Shown: one piece after another, positions 15,045 to 21,793 of the stretch
Layout: the number at the start of each line of letters is the position of its first letter
Position numbering within the stretch: the stretch's first letter is position 1
Assembly: GCA_002340305.1 (NCBI GenBank)
Contig: DDLU01000122.1
Location: 1 to 25,786, forward strand
DNA length: 25,786 nt
Source of the DNA: Desulfovibrio sp. UBA2564
Lineage (GTDB): Bacteria; Desulfobacterota; Desulfovibrionia; Desulfovibrionales; Desulfovibrionaceae
Direction of reading: 5' to 3'
Position numbers and translations under genes: made by a program
The notes under the pieces: generated by a model
Told to the model about the DNA's origin: nothing
The model's database searches: none
What the model saw: the letters and a program-made list of their open reading frames with translations, nothing else

Positions 15045-15647
15045 TTAGTAGGGCAGAAACCATTTTATGCCATCCATTTTAGCCGGGATGGGCTTTTCGT
15101 GTGTTTCAGGATACATGCTGTCCCAGCACTGCATCTCTTCTTGCAGCCATGATGGTCGTGAGAGACGGATGGAGTTTCCTTTGGTTATGGAGTCATCGTC
15201 ACCGCTGAAATGTTGTAAGATAAGGCTTACATTGCCGTCAGCGTCGCCTAAAGACCATTTCCAGACCTTGAGTGTGCCGAAGGGATTACCCCGCCAGTCA
15301 TTGGGCTTGCCGAATCTTTTTTCTATCTTGCTATAGATTTCGTTGAAAAAGTCCATGCTGCCGTCTTTGTATTTAAACTTCATACGCAGGATTATATCTT
15401 TGCGTTTGCAGTTACCTACAACGATATAACCGCCCTTGTAGCCCTCCATCTCTTTAAGGCCGATGCGTCTGATGTACTCTTTCTGCCAAGGGGAGGTTGC
15501 AGAGTCCATCTCAAGAAGTGAGCGCACGGTTGAGTAATTGTTACCGATAGTAATTCCGGCAACAGATTCCGGGGCATTTTGAGCTGCCATGGCTGAGCTT
15601 GCCAGCAAAAGGCAGAGCAACGACATTAAGAATAAATTTTTTTTCAT
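15045..15647 (-). CDS. Exported protein of unknown function
   Basis: A 200-residue protein with a clear Sec signal peptide (MKKNLFLMSLLCLLLASSAMA, cleavage near residue 21-22). The mature part is mixed alpha/beta, with KEMEGYKGGYIVVGNCKRKDI, a pair of cysteines far apart (about 79 and 174), and a Trp-rich middle (WKWSLGDADGNVSLILQHF). No family is recognised. The segment GITIGNNYSTVRSLL resembles the start of small periplasmic proteins that use a short repeat fold, but this is not enough for a name. AGGA lies 8 bp before the ATG. It is the last gene of an operon behind the ABC exporter and the cyclic-nucleotide-binding protein, 29 bp after the latter. Confidence 0.75.
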   Translation of the reverse strand: MKKNLFLMSLLCLLLASSAMAAQNAPESVAGITIGNNYSTVRSLLEMDSATSPWQKEYIRRIGLKEMEGYKGGYIVVGNCKRKDIILRMKFKYKDGSMDFFNEIYSKIEKRFGKPNDWRGNPFGTLKVWKWSLGDADGNVSLILQHFSGDDDSITKGNSIRLSRPSWLQEEMQCWDSMYPETHEKPIPAKMDGIKWFLPY

Positions 15648-15676
15648 GTGATCATTCCTGTCAGGCTGATGCCTGT

Positions 15677-16171
15677 CTATATAAGAGTCAATCCAATGCC
15701 GACGCTACAGCCGGAGCATTCAATATTGTAGTTTGCTATGAATCTTTCCTCCCAATTACTTATCATTCCGACCGTGGCTTTCAGGAATTTATTACTGATT
15801 TCAGGGTACTGTTCCTGAGCTTTCTGGAATTTTTCACTGGTCAGACGAATGCATATGCAATCGGAAGTAGCTTTGAGGGTAAACAGCCGTTTGGAGTCAC
15901 CGATGAGTGACAGTGCCCCGACAAAGTCGCCATCCTTGAAGGATTGAATCATGGTAGTGTTTTCGAGGTAGGCTTCCATGGAACCGCTCATGATAAAATA
16001 TGCGGACTGGTCGAGATCCCCACTGGCAAAGACTTCGTCTCCTTCAGCAAATTTCTCACGTACACAAAGATAGGCAATCAGCTTTTGTGCTTCAAGGTCA
16101 AGACCGGAGAAGTAGGGAATTTCCCTCATTATTTCCAAATGTTCCTGATATTCACTTGTTTCTGGTGCCAT
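15677..16171 (-). CDS. Stand-alone cyclic-nucleotide-binding domain protein
   Basis: A 164-residue protein that is almost entirely a CRP-type cNMP-binding beta-roll (about 15-130): IPYFSGLDLEAQKLIAYL, FAEGDEVFASGDLDQSAYFIMSGSMEAYL, and FKDGDFVGALSLIGDSKRLFTLKATSDCICIRL. The phosphate-binding cassette is reduced to GALSLIGDSKR and lacks the usual GE..LL..xPR arrangement, so cyclic nucleotide binding is uncertain. There is no helix-turn-helix domain, so it is not a DNA-binding regulator. The C-terminus has two cysteines in NIECSGCSVGIG. It starts 2 bp after the ABC exporter stop, which suggests a regulatory subunit or partner of the exporter. The partnership is inferred from context. Confidence 0.85.
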   Translation of the reverse strand: MAPETSEYQEHLEIMREIPYFSGLDLEAQKLIAYLCVREKFAEGDEVFASGDLDQSAYFIMSGSMEAYLENTTMIQSFKDGDFVGALSLIGDSKRLFTLKATSDCICIRLTSEKFQKAQEQYPEISNKFLKATVGMISNWEERFIANYNIECSGCSVGIGLTLI

Positions 16172-16173
16172 GA

Positions 16174-18669
16174 CTAATGCGCTCCGTGTACGAGTTCATA
16201 AAGAAGTCCCTTTTTAGCCATAAGCTCATCGTAGGGACCGACTTCCATTAATTTACCAGCCTTCATGACTGCTACTTTATCATAGTTTTTGATGGTATCC
16301 AGTCTGTGGATCACCGAGATAAGTGTTGCTTTACCTTTCCACTTGGTTTCAAGAAGTCCCTGAATTCTGTTTTGGGATCTGTTGTCCAGTGCGGAAGTTG
16401 CTTCGTCCATGATCATAATGGGCGGATTCTTGAGGAATGTTCTGGCGATGGCAAGCTTCTGGCGCTGACCGCCGGAAAGTTTGTCACCTTTGGTCCCAAC
16501 CTGAAATTCCATACCCAATTCAACAACTGTTTCAAGAAGATCTTCCTCAATAAGCAGCTGGGTCATGGATTGATTGATTGCATCCTGAACCTTGGGATGA
16601 TCGGTCTTCGGTTTACCGAAAAGGATGTTATCCAAAATTGTCTGGGAGGGAATGAATTCTGCCATCTGATAGAAGCTGAATGCTTCGGGCTTTTCAGCAG
16701 AAATTTTGGAATTGAACATCTTACGACCATCAAGAATTAGGTCTTTCAAAACAGATGGAAGGGCTACAATTTTATGGACACCGGGAACAAAGCCTAAAGC
16801 GAGGCGTAAAAGCATTTCGCGGTCTTTGTCTTCAAGTTCCATCAGCGGAGTATCATTAATGCGAGCGGTAAGCTGCCTGTAATCTGCAAATTCTTCAGCA
16901 GGGATGGGGCTTTGCTCAAAGAAGACCTCATCCGGCGGTAGATTTCCCAGAATATCGACAGTCTGTTTGGAAAGCTCACGGCCTAAGCTAAGCAGCGGTG
17001 TTTCCAATTGAGCATTTTTAAGGAATGCCTGGAAGTAATCATTACTGACTAAATCGCGACCGGAGAATGTGTCGTCATTGGGATGACCAAAGAGAATGTT
17101 CCCTGCTACACAAGTGTAATCGAGGTATTTACCGTCTTTATAGAATTCAACATGTTCAGCCAGCCTGTCCCCGAAGTCGGAGTGGAAGTTCTTACGGACC
17201 CTTACTAACCGCTCGGAAAGTTCTGTTTCCTTTTCCGGGTCAAGTAATGTGTTCAGGCCGAAACGCAAGACATCAACGAAGATTCCTGCTTGCTGTACGG
17301 CTTCGATCATGTTGTCGCGGTTGGGCATTTTCTGTTCATACTCGGGATCACCTTCGAGGATGGCTGCACAGGAGTAAAGCAGGTTGTCCTTGATTGTGCC
17401 TGAGAAAATGAACGGGGCCTGAGCTACAATACCCATGTTGTGGACCATATCAGCCTTGGTGAGTTCATCGACTTCATAGCCGTCGATTTTTACTGAGCCG
17501 CCCGTATATTTATATAGTTGCGATACACATTGAGCGAGCGTGCTTTTACCGCTGCCTGAAAATCCCACAAGGGCCATCTGTTCCCCGGGTTTCAATTGCA
17601 TATTGATCTGCTTAAGCAGTCGAATATTACCTGAAACTGTGAAACCGAGATTCTGGACCTTGATGTTACCTTTAAGCTTTACAGGTGCACGGTCTCCCGG
17701 CTCCAGTTCAAATTCAGGTTTAGTGTCGAAGTATTCCATGACTCGCTTGTAACGGACCCCGGCATCGTTATGGACCTGATAGAAATCCATGAGTTCTTTC
17801 CAAGGGTCGTAGATTTTTTCATAAGCGGAAAGGAATGCCACAAGAGCACCGAGGTCAAAGCGACCCTGAATAGCAAGGTACCCACCGACGATAAAGAGTA
17901 GGAATGGACCCAGATTCTGGAAAAAGTTGTTCAGGACTTTAATACCCTGTTTGTAGAGAATCCAGGTAATCCTGATTTTGAAAAGACGGTCAACGAAAGC
18001 ACCGTATTTGCGGTTTTCGATGCGGTAAGAACCGTTACCGTGAATTTCGTGGATGCCGGAAATGGTTTCGTTGATGTGGCTGGAGAGGTAGCGGGTTGTA
18101 TCGACCCTTTTTTTGTTCGCTTTGTTGGATTTTTTTTGAAGTTTGGGAACCAGATAAATTACAAAGGGATAAAGGGCGATGGAAATACCGGCCATGATCG
18201 GGTTCAGGTAGAACATATAGCCGGCAAAGGCGATAAGTGTAAGCAGGTTTGTCACCGGTACAGCAACGGACTGCCCCACATATTCACCTGCCGGAGCAAG
18301 CTCTGTGACCAGGGACGATACAACCATACCCGGGTTCGCTTTTCGGAAATAGCCCAGCGGCAGGGTAAGGATATGCGCGTATAGTTCCTTACGCATTTTT
18401 GCTAATGCTTCCTGCCCGATGTATGTCTGTAGGACAGTTATCAGATATTTGAGCAGGCTGGCGGATACAACAGATGCGATATAGAACCCACAGTACATAA
18501 AAAGCAGATCAACTTTACGCATACTGATGGCCTGGTTGATAATTTTTTTCTGCATTTCCAGTGGTACCAGTCTGACAGCTACTGTGAAGAAGATAACTAC
18601 AAGCAATATGAGCTGTAATTTCATATTACTGTTCTTCACCCAGTAGGTTAGCGGGCGTTTGGTGATCAT
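16174..18669 (-). CDS. ABC exporter (fused membrane and ATPase domains) with a large insertion in the ATPase domain
   Basis: An 831-residue half-transporter. Residues 1-310 are an exporter-type membrane domain with six helices. The ATPase domain has Walker A GFSGSGKST (369-377), Q-loop VAQAP (Q416), signature LSGGQRQK (731-738), Walker B IMIMDEATSALD (D755, E756) and H-loop SVIHRL (H788). Q-loop to signature is normally about 50-65 residues; here it is about 315. The insert contains further copies of the post-Q-loop motif: DNLLYS (429-434), GNILFG (523-528), DNILFG (680-685). The start is the ATG at 18667-18669 with AGGAG 7 bp before it, not the upstream in-frame codon at 18735. It is co-transcribed with a cyclic-nucleotide-binding protein. 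Substrate unknown. Confidence 0.88.
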   Translation of the reverse strand: MITKRPLTYWVKNSNMKLQLILLVVIFFTVAVRLVPLEMQKKIINQAISMRKVDLLFMYCGFYIASVVSASLLKYLITVLQTYIGQEALAKMRKELYAHILTLPLGYFRKANPGMVVSSLVTELAPAGEYVGQSVAVPVTNLLTLIAFAGYMFYLNPIMAGISIALYPFVIYLVPKLQKKSNKANKKRVDTTRYLSSHINETISGIHEIHGNGSYRIENRKYGAFVDRLFKIRITWILYKQGIKVLNNFFQNLGPFLLFIVGGYLAIQGRFDLGALVAFLSAYEKIYDPWKELMDFYQVHNDAGVRYKRVMEYFDTKPEFELEPGDRAPVKLKGNIKVQNLGFTVSGNIRLLKQINMQLKPGEQMALVGFSGSGKSTLAQCVSQLYKYTGGSVKIDGYEVDELTKADMVHNMGIVAQAPFIFSGTIKDNLLYSCAAILEGDPEYEQKMPNRDNMIEAVQQAGIFVDVLRFGLNTLLDPEKETELSERLVRVRKNFHSDFGDRLAEHVEFYKDGKYLDYTCVAGNILFGHPNDDTFSGRDLVSNDYFQAFLKNAQLETPLLSLGRELSKQTVDILGNLPPDEVFFEQSPIPAEEFADYRQLTARINDTPLMELEDKDREMLLRLALGFVPGVHKIVALPSVLKDLILDGRKMFNSKISAEKPEAFSFYQMAEFIPSQTILDNILFGKPKTDHPKVQDAINQSMTQLLIEEDLLETVVELGMEFQVGTKGDKLSGGQRQKLAIARTFLKNPPIMIMDEATSALDNRSQNRIQGLLETKWKGKATLISVIHRLDTIKNYDKVAVMKAGKLMEVGPYDELMAKKGLLYELVHGAH

Positions 18670-18720
18670 TAAAAACTCCTGTTTATGCTGTATATCTAAC
18701 AAAAATTTATTACCTTTTTG

Positions 18721-18749
18721 TTGACGCAGCGACAAGGGTTTTCTAAATT
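18721..18749 (+). promoter_or_regulatory. Sigma-70-type promoter of the anti-sigma kinase gene
   Basis: TTGACG (18721-18726) and TAAATT (18744-18749) are separated by exactly 17 bp. The predicted transcript start near 18756 leaves room for the ribosome site GAGGATAAGG at 18790-18799. It lies in the intergenic region divergent from the ABC exporter. Confidence 0.45.
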
Positions 18750-18801
18750 ATGAGCGGTAATCTTACTGTTTGTGCTAAATGAGAAAATTGAGGATAAGGT
18801 T

Positions 18802-19245
18802 TTGGTAAATAATCCTGTGCCGCAGGTCGAAGGCGGCGTCAAATCTTCCTTTACATTGAATTCCGACATTTCCGAGCTCAAGGTTCTCGCTGAGAAAATT
18901 GAGTCTTTCGGTAGTGAAAACGGTATTTCCGACAAAACGGTTTTTGAACTCAACCTTGTTCTGGATGAATTGTTCACTAATCTTGTCAGTTATGGTTGCC
19001 AGTCGGATAAGCACAAATTTGATCTTGTTATGGAATTGAAAGCCGGAGTCCTTACCATCTGGATTGAGGATGATGGCAAGGAATTCAATCCCCTTGATGC
19101 TCCCGAGCCGGATACGGCTTGCGAATGTACTGAGCGTAAGGTGGGGGGGCTTGGAATTCATTTCATGCGCAAGATGATGGATAGCATTGAATACGATTGG
19201 GCAGACGGCAGAAACAAATTGACGTTGACCAAAAAGATTCAATAG
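18802..19245 (+). CDS. RsbW-like anti-sigma factor serine kinase (HATPase domain)
   Basis: A protein of about 147 residues with a GHKL ATPase fold of the RsbW/SpoIIAB type: N box ELNLVLDELFTNLVSYG, G1 box WIEDDGKEFNP, G2 box GGLGIHFMRKMMD, then WADGRNKLTLTKK at the end. Such proteins bind a sigma factor or other partner and phosphorylate a STAS-domain antagonist on serine. The start is uncertain: a TTG at 18802 follows GAGGATAAGG at good spacing, while an in-frame GTG at 18772 has no clear ribosome site but would add ten residues. A STAS antagonist follows 106 bp downstream, so the two are a likely switch pair. No cognate sigma factor or PP2C phosphatase lies in the window. Confidence 0.85.
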   Translation: MVNNPVPQVEGGVKSSFTLNSDISELKVLAEKIESFGSENGISDKTVFELNLVLDELFTNLVSYGCQSDKHKFDLVMELKAGVLTIWIEDDGKEFNPLDAPEPDTACECTERKVGGLGIHFMRKMMDSIEYDWADGRNKLTLTKKIQ

Positions 19246-19270
19246 TTTTATTTTATCCTTAGATAAACAG

Positions 19271-19288
19271 TCCGCCGGGCGGATTTTT
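19271..19288 (+). terminator. Weak hairpin between anti-sigma kinase and STAS gene
   Basis: TCCGC (19271-19275) pairs with GCGGA (19279-19283) over a three-base loop, followed by five T. The 5-bp stem is short, so it may only attenuate transcription into the STAS gene. Confidence 0.35.
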
Positions 19289-19351
19289 ATATTTGATGAT
19301 ATTTGCGGAGCTACCCGCGCCAGATGGCAAAATGGGAAAACGGAGGAAAAA

Positions 19352-19690
19352 ATGGGTCTTGAAGTCAGTGAAATTAAAAATGACGGGATTATTACCTTTA
19401 AGCTCAAAGGTCGCCTTGATTCCAATACTTCCAATGATTTTGAAGAAAGATTGCTCAACCTGATTCAGGGCGGCGAAAGCAAGATTATTCTTGATTTCGA
19501 AAATCTGGAATATATTTCCAGTGCCGGCTTGAGGGTCCTGCTCAAAGCAGCCAGAGAACTTAAGGGCGGCGACGGTAAACTCATTCTCTGTTCTCTTAAA
19601 GATTATATCAGGGAAGTTTTTGACCTTTCCGGTTTTGTCTCTTTCCTGCCCATCTATGATAGCATGGATGAGTGTCTGGGTGCTTTCTAG
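19352..19690 (+). CDS. STAS-domain anti-sigma factor antagonist
   Basis: A 112-residue single STAS domain of the SpoIIAA/RsbV type. The phosphorylation loop reads LEYISSAGLRVLLKAA, with S57 at the position of the phosphorylated serine of SpoIIAA (S56 adjacent). KIILDFENLEYIS and GKLILCSLKDYIREVFDLSGF are the usual flanking strands and helices. Unphosphorylated antagonists bind the RsbW-type kinase and release its target; the kinase just upstream is the expected partner. GGAGG lies 6 bp before the ATG. It is followed by a strong terminator. Confidence 0.92.
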   Translation: MGLEVSEIKNDGIITFKLKGRLDSNTSNDFEERLLNLIQGGESKIILDFENLEYISSAGLRVLLKAARELKGGDGKLILCSLKDYIREVFDLSGFVSFLPIYDSMDECLGAF

Positions 19691-19740
19691 ATATTTCTGA
19701 AATATTAGGCCATATTCGGGCCGCTTTTATGTTTTATCTG

Positions 19741-19782
19741 CTTCCTGCCCGCATTGGTTTGTTGGCAGGAAGTTTGTTTTTT
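19741..19782 (+). terminator. Rho-independent terminator after the STAS gene
   Basis: CTTCCTGCC (19741-19749) pairs perfectly with GGCAGGAAG (19764-19772) over a 14-base loop, followed by TTTGTTTTTT. It separates the anti-sigma pair from the next promoter, whose -35 box starts at its T run. Confidence 0.8.
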
Positions 19783-19809
19783 GAATCTGTGATGGTTTAT
19801 TGCTATAAT
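19781..19809 (+). promoter_or_regulatory. Sigma-70 promoter of the permease gene
   Basis: TTGAAT (19781-19786), 17 bp, then a perfect TATAAT (19804-19809) preceded by TGC, an extended -10. The predicted start near 19816 gives a leader of about 32 nt with GGAGGG before the ATG at 19848. Confidence 0.7.
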
Positions 19810-19847
19810 AGATGTTGTGCTTTTTTACATACACCGGAGGGTATAAA

Positions 19848-21203
19848 ATGAGCGGTATATTCACATCTCTTGCCGTAATGATGTCCCCAAGGGGACTTGA
19901 GGTTGCCGGGAACGGTGCCGGACTGGGCGGTGCTGCTTTTCTGGGAATTCTTGTTCTGGCCGCACTTTCAGCCATCTGTACCGCACGCAGCATGGATAAA
20001 CTTTCATCTGGAGAACTGCGCGCAACACCCATAGATCGTGTTGCTTTTGGTTTTCTTGATGTAGCCCGTTTTTTCACCCTGACTGTGCTGGCTGTGTCAT
20101 GGCTGGGAATTTCCGGTTATGCATTTAATGAAATATTCATTAGTGCTTATCCCAATCTGGCAGCATCTTTTACGATTCTCGGTTTAGCCATCTGGGCTTG
20201 TTGTCTTTCCAAAAAATATTCCGGGGACCTGTTCGGCGGAGCACTGACTCTGGCCTACCTCTTTTTTGTTTATGTGGCGGTAATGGTTAACCAGCCCATA
20301 AGCGGGGGAGCCGGTTATCCCACTGAGTTGCCGCAGATGTTTTCTCCGTTGATCCCTGCGGGATTCTTTGAAGCCGGACCTATGGGCTGGCTGAAATTGA
20401 TCTTTCTGGGGGTGCTTGCTTTTGTGGGCTTTGATTTACCTCTGGTTGTTGAGAATAAAGGCTCAAGGGCTGTGCCTGCGATCTTTCTGGTTCTCGTCGC
20501 TTTTGGGCTGTTCGCTTGGGCGGCATTGCTGGTTAAAACTCCTGAGCAATTAGCCAGATCAACCGTTCCCCACCTTTCCGTAGCTGGACAGGTTCTTGAC
20601 GGAAAAGGCCGCCTGCTCATGGGCGGAACCGTTGTTTTTGCTACTTTCGCAGCTATTTGTGCCTTGTTTAAACTTTTTGGCCACAAAATACGCGGTGCTA
20701 TCGCTGAGGAATATTCCGGCTATGCATCCGGCGGTGCGGCATTGTTACTGGGCGGTATCATTGCTGTAATGCTGGGTACCGGATGGGCCGGGAAGGATGA
20801 GCTTGAGTCTCTTATTTCCGCTGGCCTTTGTTTCTGGTTCGGTTCATATGCCTTGATTGACCTGCTCGGCATCATTGCCTTGCGCCGGGCCAGAAAGTTT
20901 TATCTGCCAAAATTTATGACCTTTGGTGTTCACGCTGTTGCCGCAGCTGTATGTTGTCTGAATATCGAATTCCTGAACTATTTTCTCTACACTGTCGGCT
21001 GTCTGGCTGTAGCAGGTATCGCGCTTGGTTTCACCATGAAGGAATACTGCGATTACCCTTCGTTTAAGGAAGATGAATCCGTTGAAGATAGCGATGGCGA
21101 TTCTGAAGACGGAGAGGAAAGTCAGGAAGGTGAGGAAAATCAGAGTGATCCGGTCGAAGATGATCCTGAAGACGAAGATTTGAAAATCGTAAGTTATAAA
21201 TAA
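19848..21203 (+). CDS. APC-superfamily-like permease with acidic C-terminal tail
   Basis: A 451-residue polytopic inner-membrane protein with about 11-12 hydrophobic segments. The segment LGVLAFVGFDLPLVVENKGSRAVPAIF has the form of the sixth helix region of amino acid/polyamine/organocation permeases (F-x-GF-E ... E-x-K-N-P). The N-terminal SPRGLEVAGNGAGLGGAAFL matches the glycine-rich first helix only loosely. The last 45 residues are strikingly acidic (ESVEDSDGDSEDGEESQEG and on), which is unusual for the family and could be a cytoplasmic regulatory or ion-sensing tail. The start ATG at 19848 is set by GGAGGG; an upstream in-frame start at 19812 has no ribosome site. Substrate unknown. Confidence 0.75.
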   Translation: MSGIFTSLAVMMSPRGLEVAGNGAGLGGAAFLGILVLAALSAICTARSMDKLSSGELRATPIDRVAFGFLDVARFFTLTVLAVSWLGISGYAFNEIFISAYPNLAASFTILGLAIWACCLSKKYSGDLFGGALTLAYLFFVYVAVMVNQPISGGAGYPTELPQMFSPLIPAGFFEAGPMGWLKLIFLGVLAFVGFDLPLVVENKGSRAVPAIFLVLVAFGLFAWAALLVKTPEQLARSTVPHLSVAGQVLDGKGRLLMGGTVVFATFAAICALFKLFGHKIRGAIAEEYSGYASGGAALLLGGIIAVMLGTGWAGKDELESLISAGLCFWFGSYALIDLLGIIALRRARKFYLPKFMTFGVHAVAAAVCCLNIEFLNYFLYTVGCLAVAGIALGFTMKEYCDYPSFKEDESVEDSDGDSEDGEESQEGEENQSDPVEDDPEDEDLKIVSYK

Positions 21204-21225
21204 AGAGTTTTTTGCCCGTTTTTAC

Positions 21226-21253
21226 TTGTTCTACATTTTTGATCTGATATTAT
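21226..21253 (+). promoter_or_regulatory. Possible promoter of the rhodanese gene
   Basis: TTGTTC (21226-21231), 16 bp, then TATTAT (21248-21253, five of six bases of the -10 consensus). No terminator is visible between the permease gene and this point, so the rhodanese may also be reached by read-through. Confidence 0.4.
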
Positions 21254-21310
21254 GAAATTAAATCCTAAGGTCGGTTTCGTATTAATTATATTAAAACTGT
21301 GGAGGTAGTA

Positions 21311-21727
21311 GTGGGCAACCGTTTAATATTGCTTCTTTTTGCATCTGCACTTGCTTTTGTGGCAAGTCTGGCTGTCTTTCCCATGACAGCAGAAGCTGAA
21401 GATATTCCCCGTGTTTCGGCTGAATATCTTCAGCGCAAGCTCGGTACTGAAGGGCTTGTGATTGTCGATGCTCGCAGCGGCTCGGACTGGCGCGGCAGCG
21501 AATCCAAGATCAAGGGTGCTATCCGCGGTAAGGCTGGAAAGGAAAAGCAGTGGGCTGCCGAACTGCCCAAGGATTCAGAGATCGTTATTTACTGCGCCTG
21601 ACCCAGTGAATACACCAGCTCCCGTGTGGGGCGGACTTTGAAGAAGATGGGGTTCACAAATGTTAACGCTCTTTTGGGCGGTTGGCATCAGTGGTTCAGA
21701 TCTGATTATCCGACAGAACCAAAGTGA
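21311..21727 (+). CDS. Exported rhodanese-domain protein with predicted selenocysteine (in-frame TGA)
   Basis: Read through the TGA at 21599-21601, this encodes 138 residues. A Sec signal peptide occupies about 1-30 (hydrophobic LILLLFASALAFVASLAVF). A single rhodanese domain follows: VSAEYLQRKL, LVIVDARSGSDW (substrate-side Asp-Ala-Arg), SEIVIYCA, Sec97, then PSEYTSSRVGRTLKKMGFTNVNALLGGWHQWF, the normal end of the fold. The canonical catalytic Cys of the loop is C95, so the site reads C-A-Sec-P where homologues of this type often have C-x-C-P. A SECIS-like hairpin follows the TGA. The start is the GTG at 21311, with GGAGG at 21301-21305; the GTG at 21299 would overlap the ribosome site. Likely role: periplasmic sulfur transfer or thiol redox. 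A gene caller stopping at TGA would report a truncated protein. Confidence 0.85.
21615..21634 (+). promoter_or_regulatory. Bacterial SECIS-like hairpin
   Basis: Inside the coding sequence just after the TGA, GCTCC (21618-21622) pairs with GGGGC (21628-21632) and the flanking CC (21615-21616) with GG (21633-21634) around a bulged A. The five-base apical loop CGTGT begins 22 nt after the TGA and has G in its second position and a GU. This fits the spacing (about 16-37 nt) and loop rule described for bacterial SelB-binding elements. Confidence 0.7.
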
Positions 21728-21760
21728 AAATAATGTAGACGGTGCTTTATAAACCGTATG

Positions 21761-21793
21761 ATGGGGATCGCCTGAGCGACCCCCATTTTTTTT
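21761..21793 (+). terminator. Rho-independent terminator of the rhodanese gene
   Basis: ATGGGGATCGC (21761-21771) pairs with GCGACCCCCAT (21776-21786) with one mismatch over a CTGA loop, followed by a run of eight T. Its position 33 bp after the second stop (21725-21727), not after the TGA, fits the gene ending at 21727. Confidence 0.85.

Noticed and set aside
21299..21601. Rhodanese gene read as a truncated protein or pseudogene ending at the TGA
   Set aside because: The frame continues with well-conserved rhodanese sequence and a SECIS-like hairpin, and the terminator lies after the second stop. Selenocysteine explains this better than decay.
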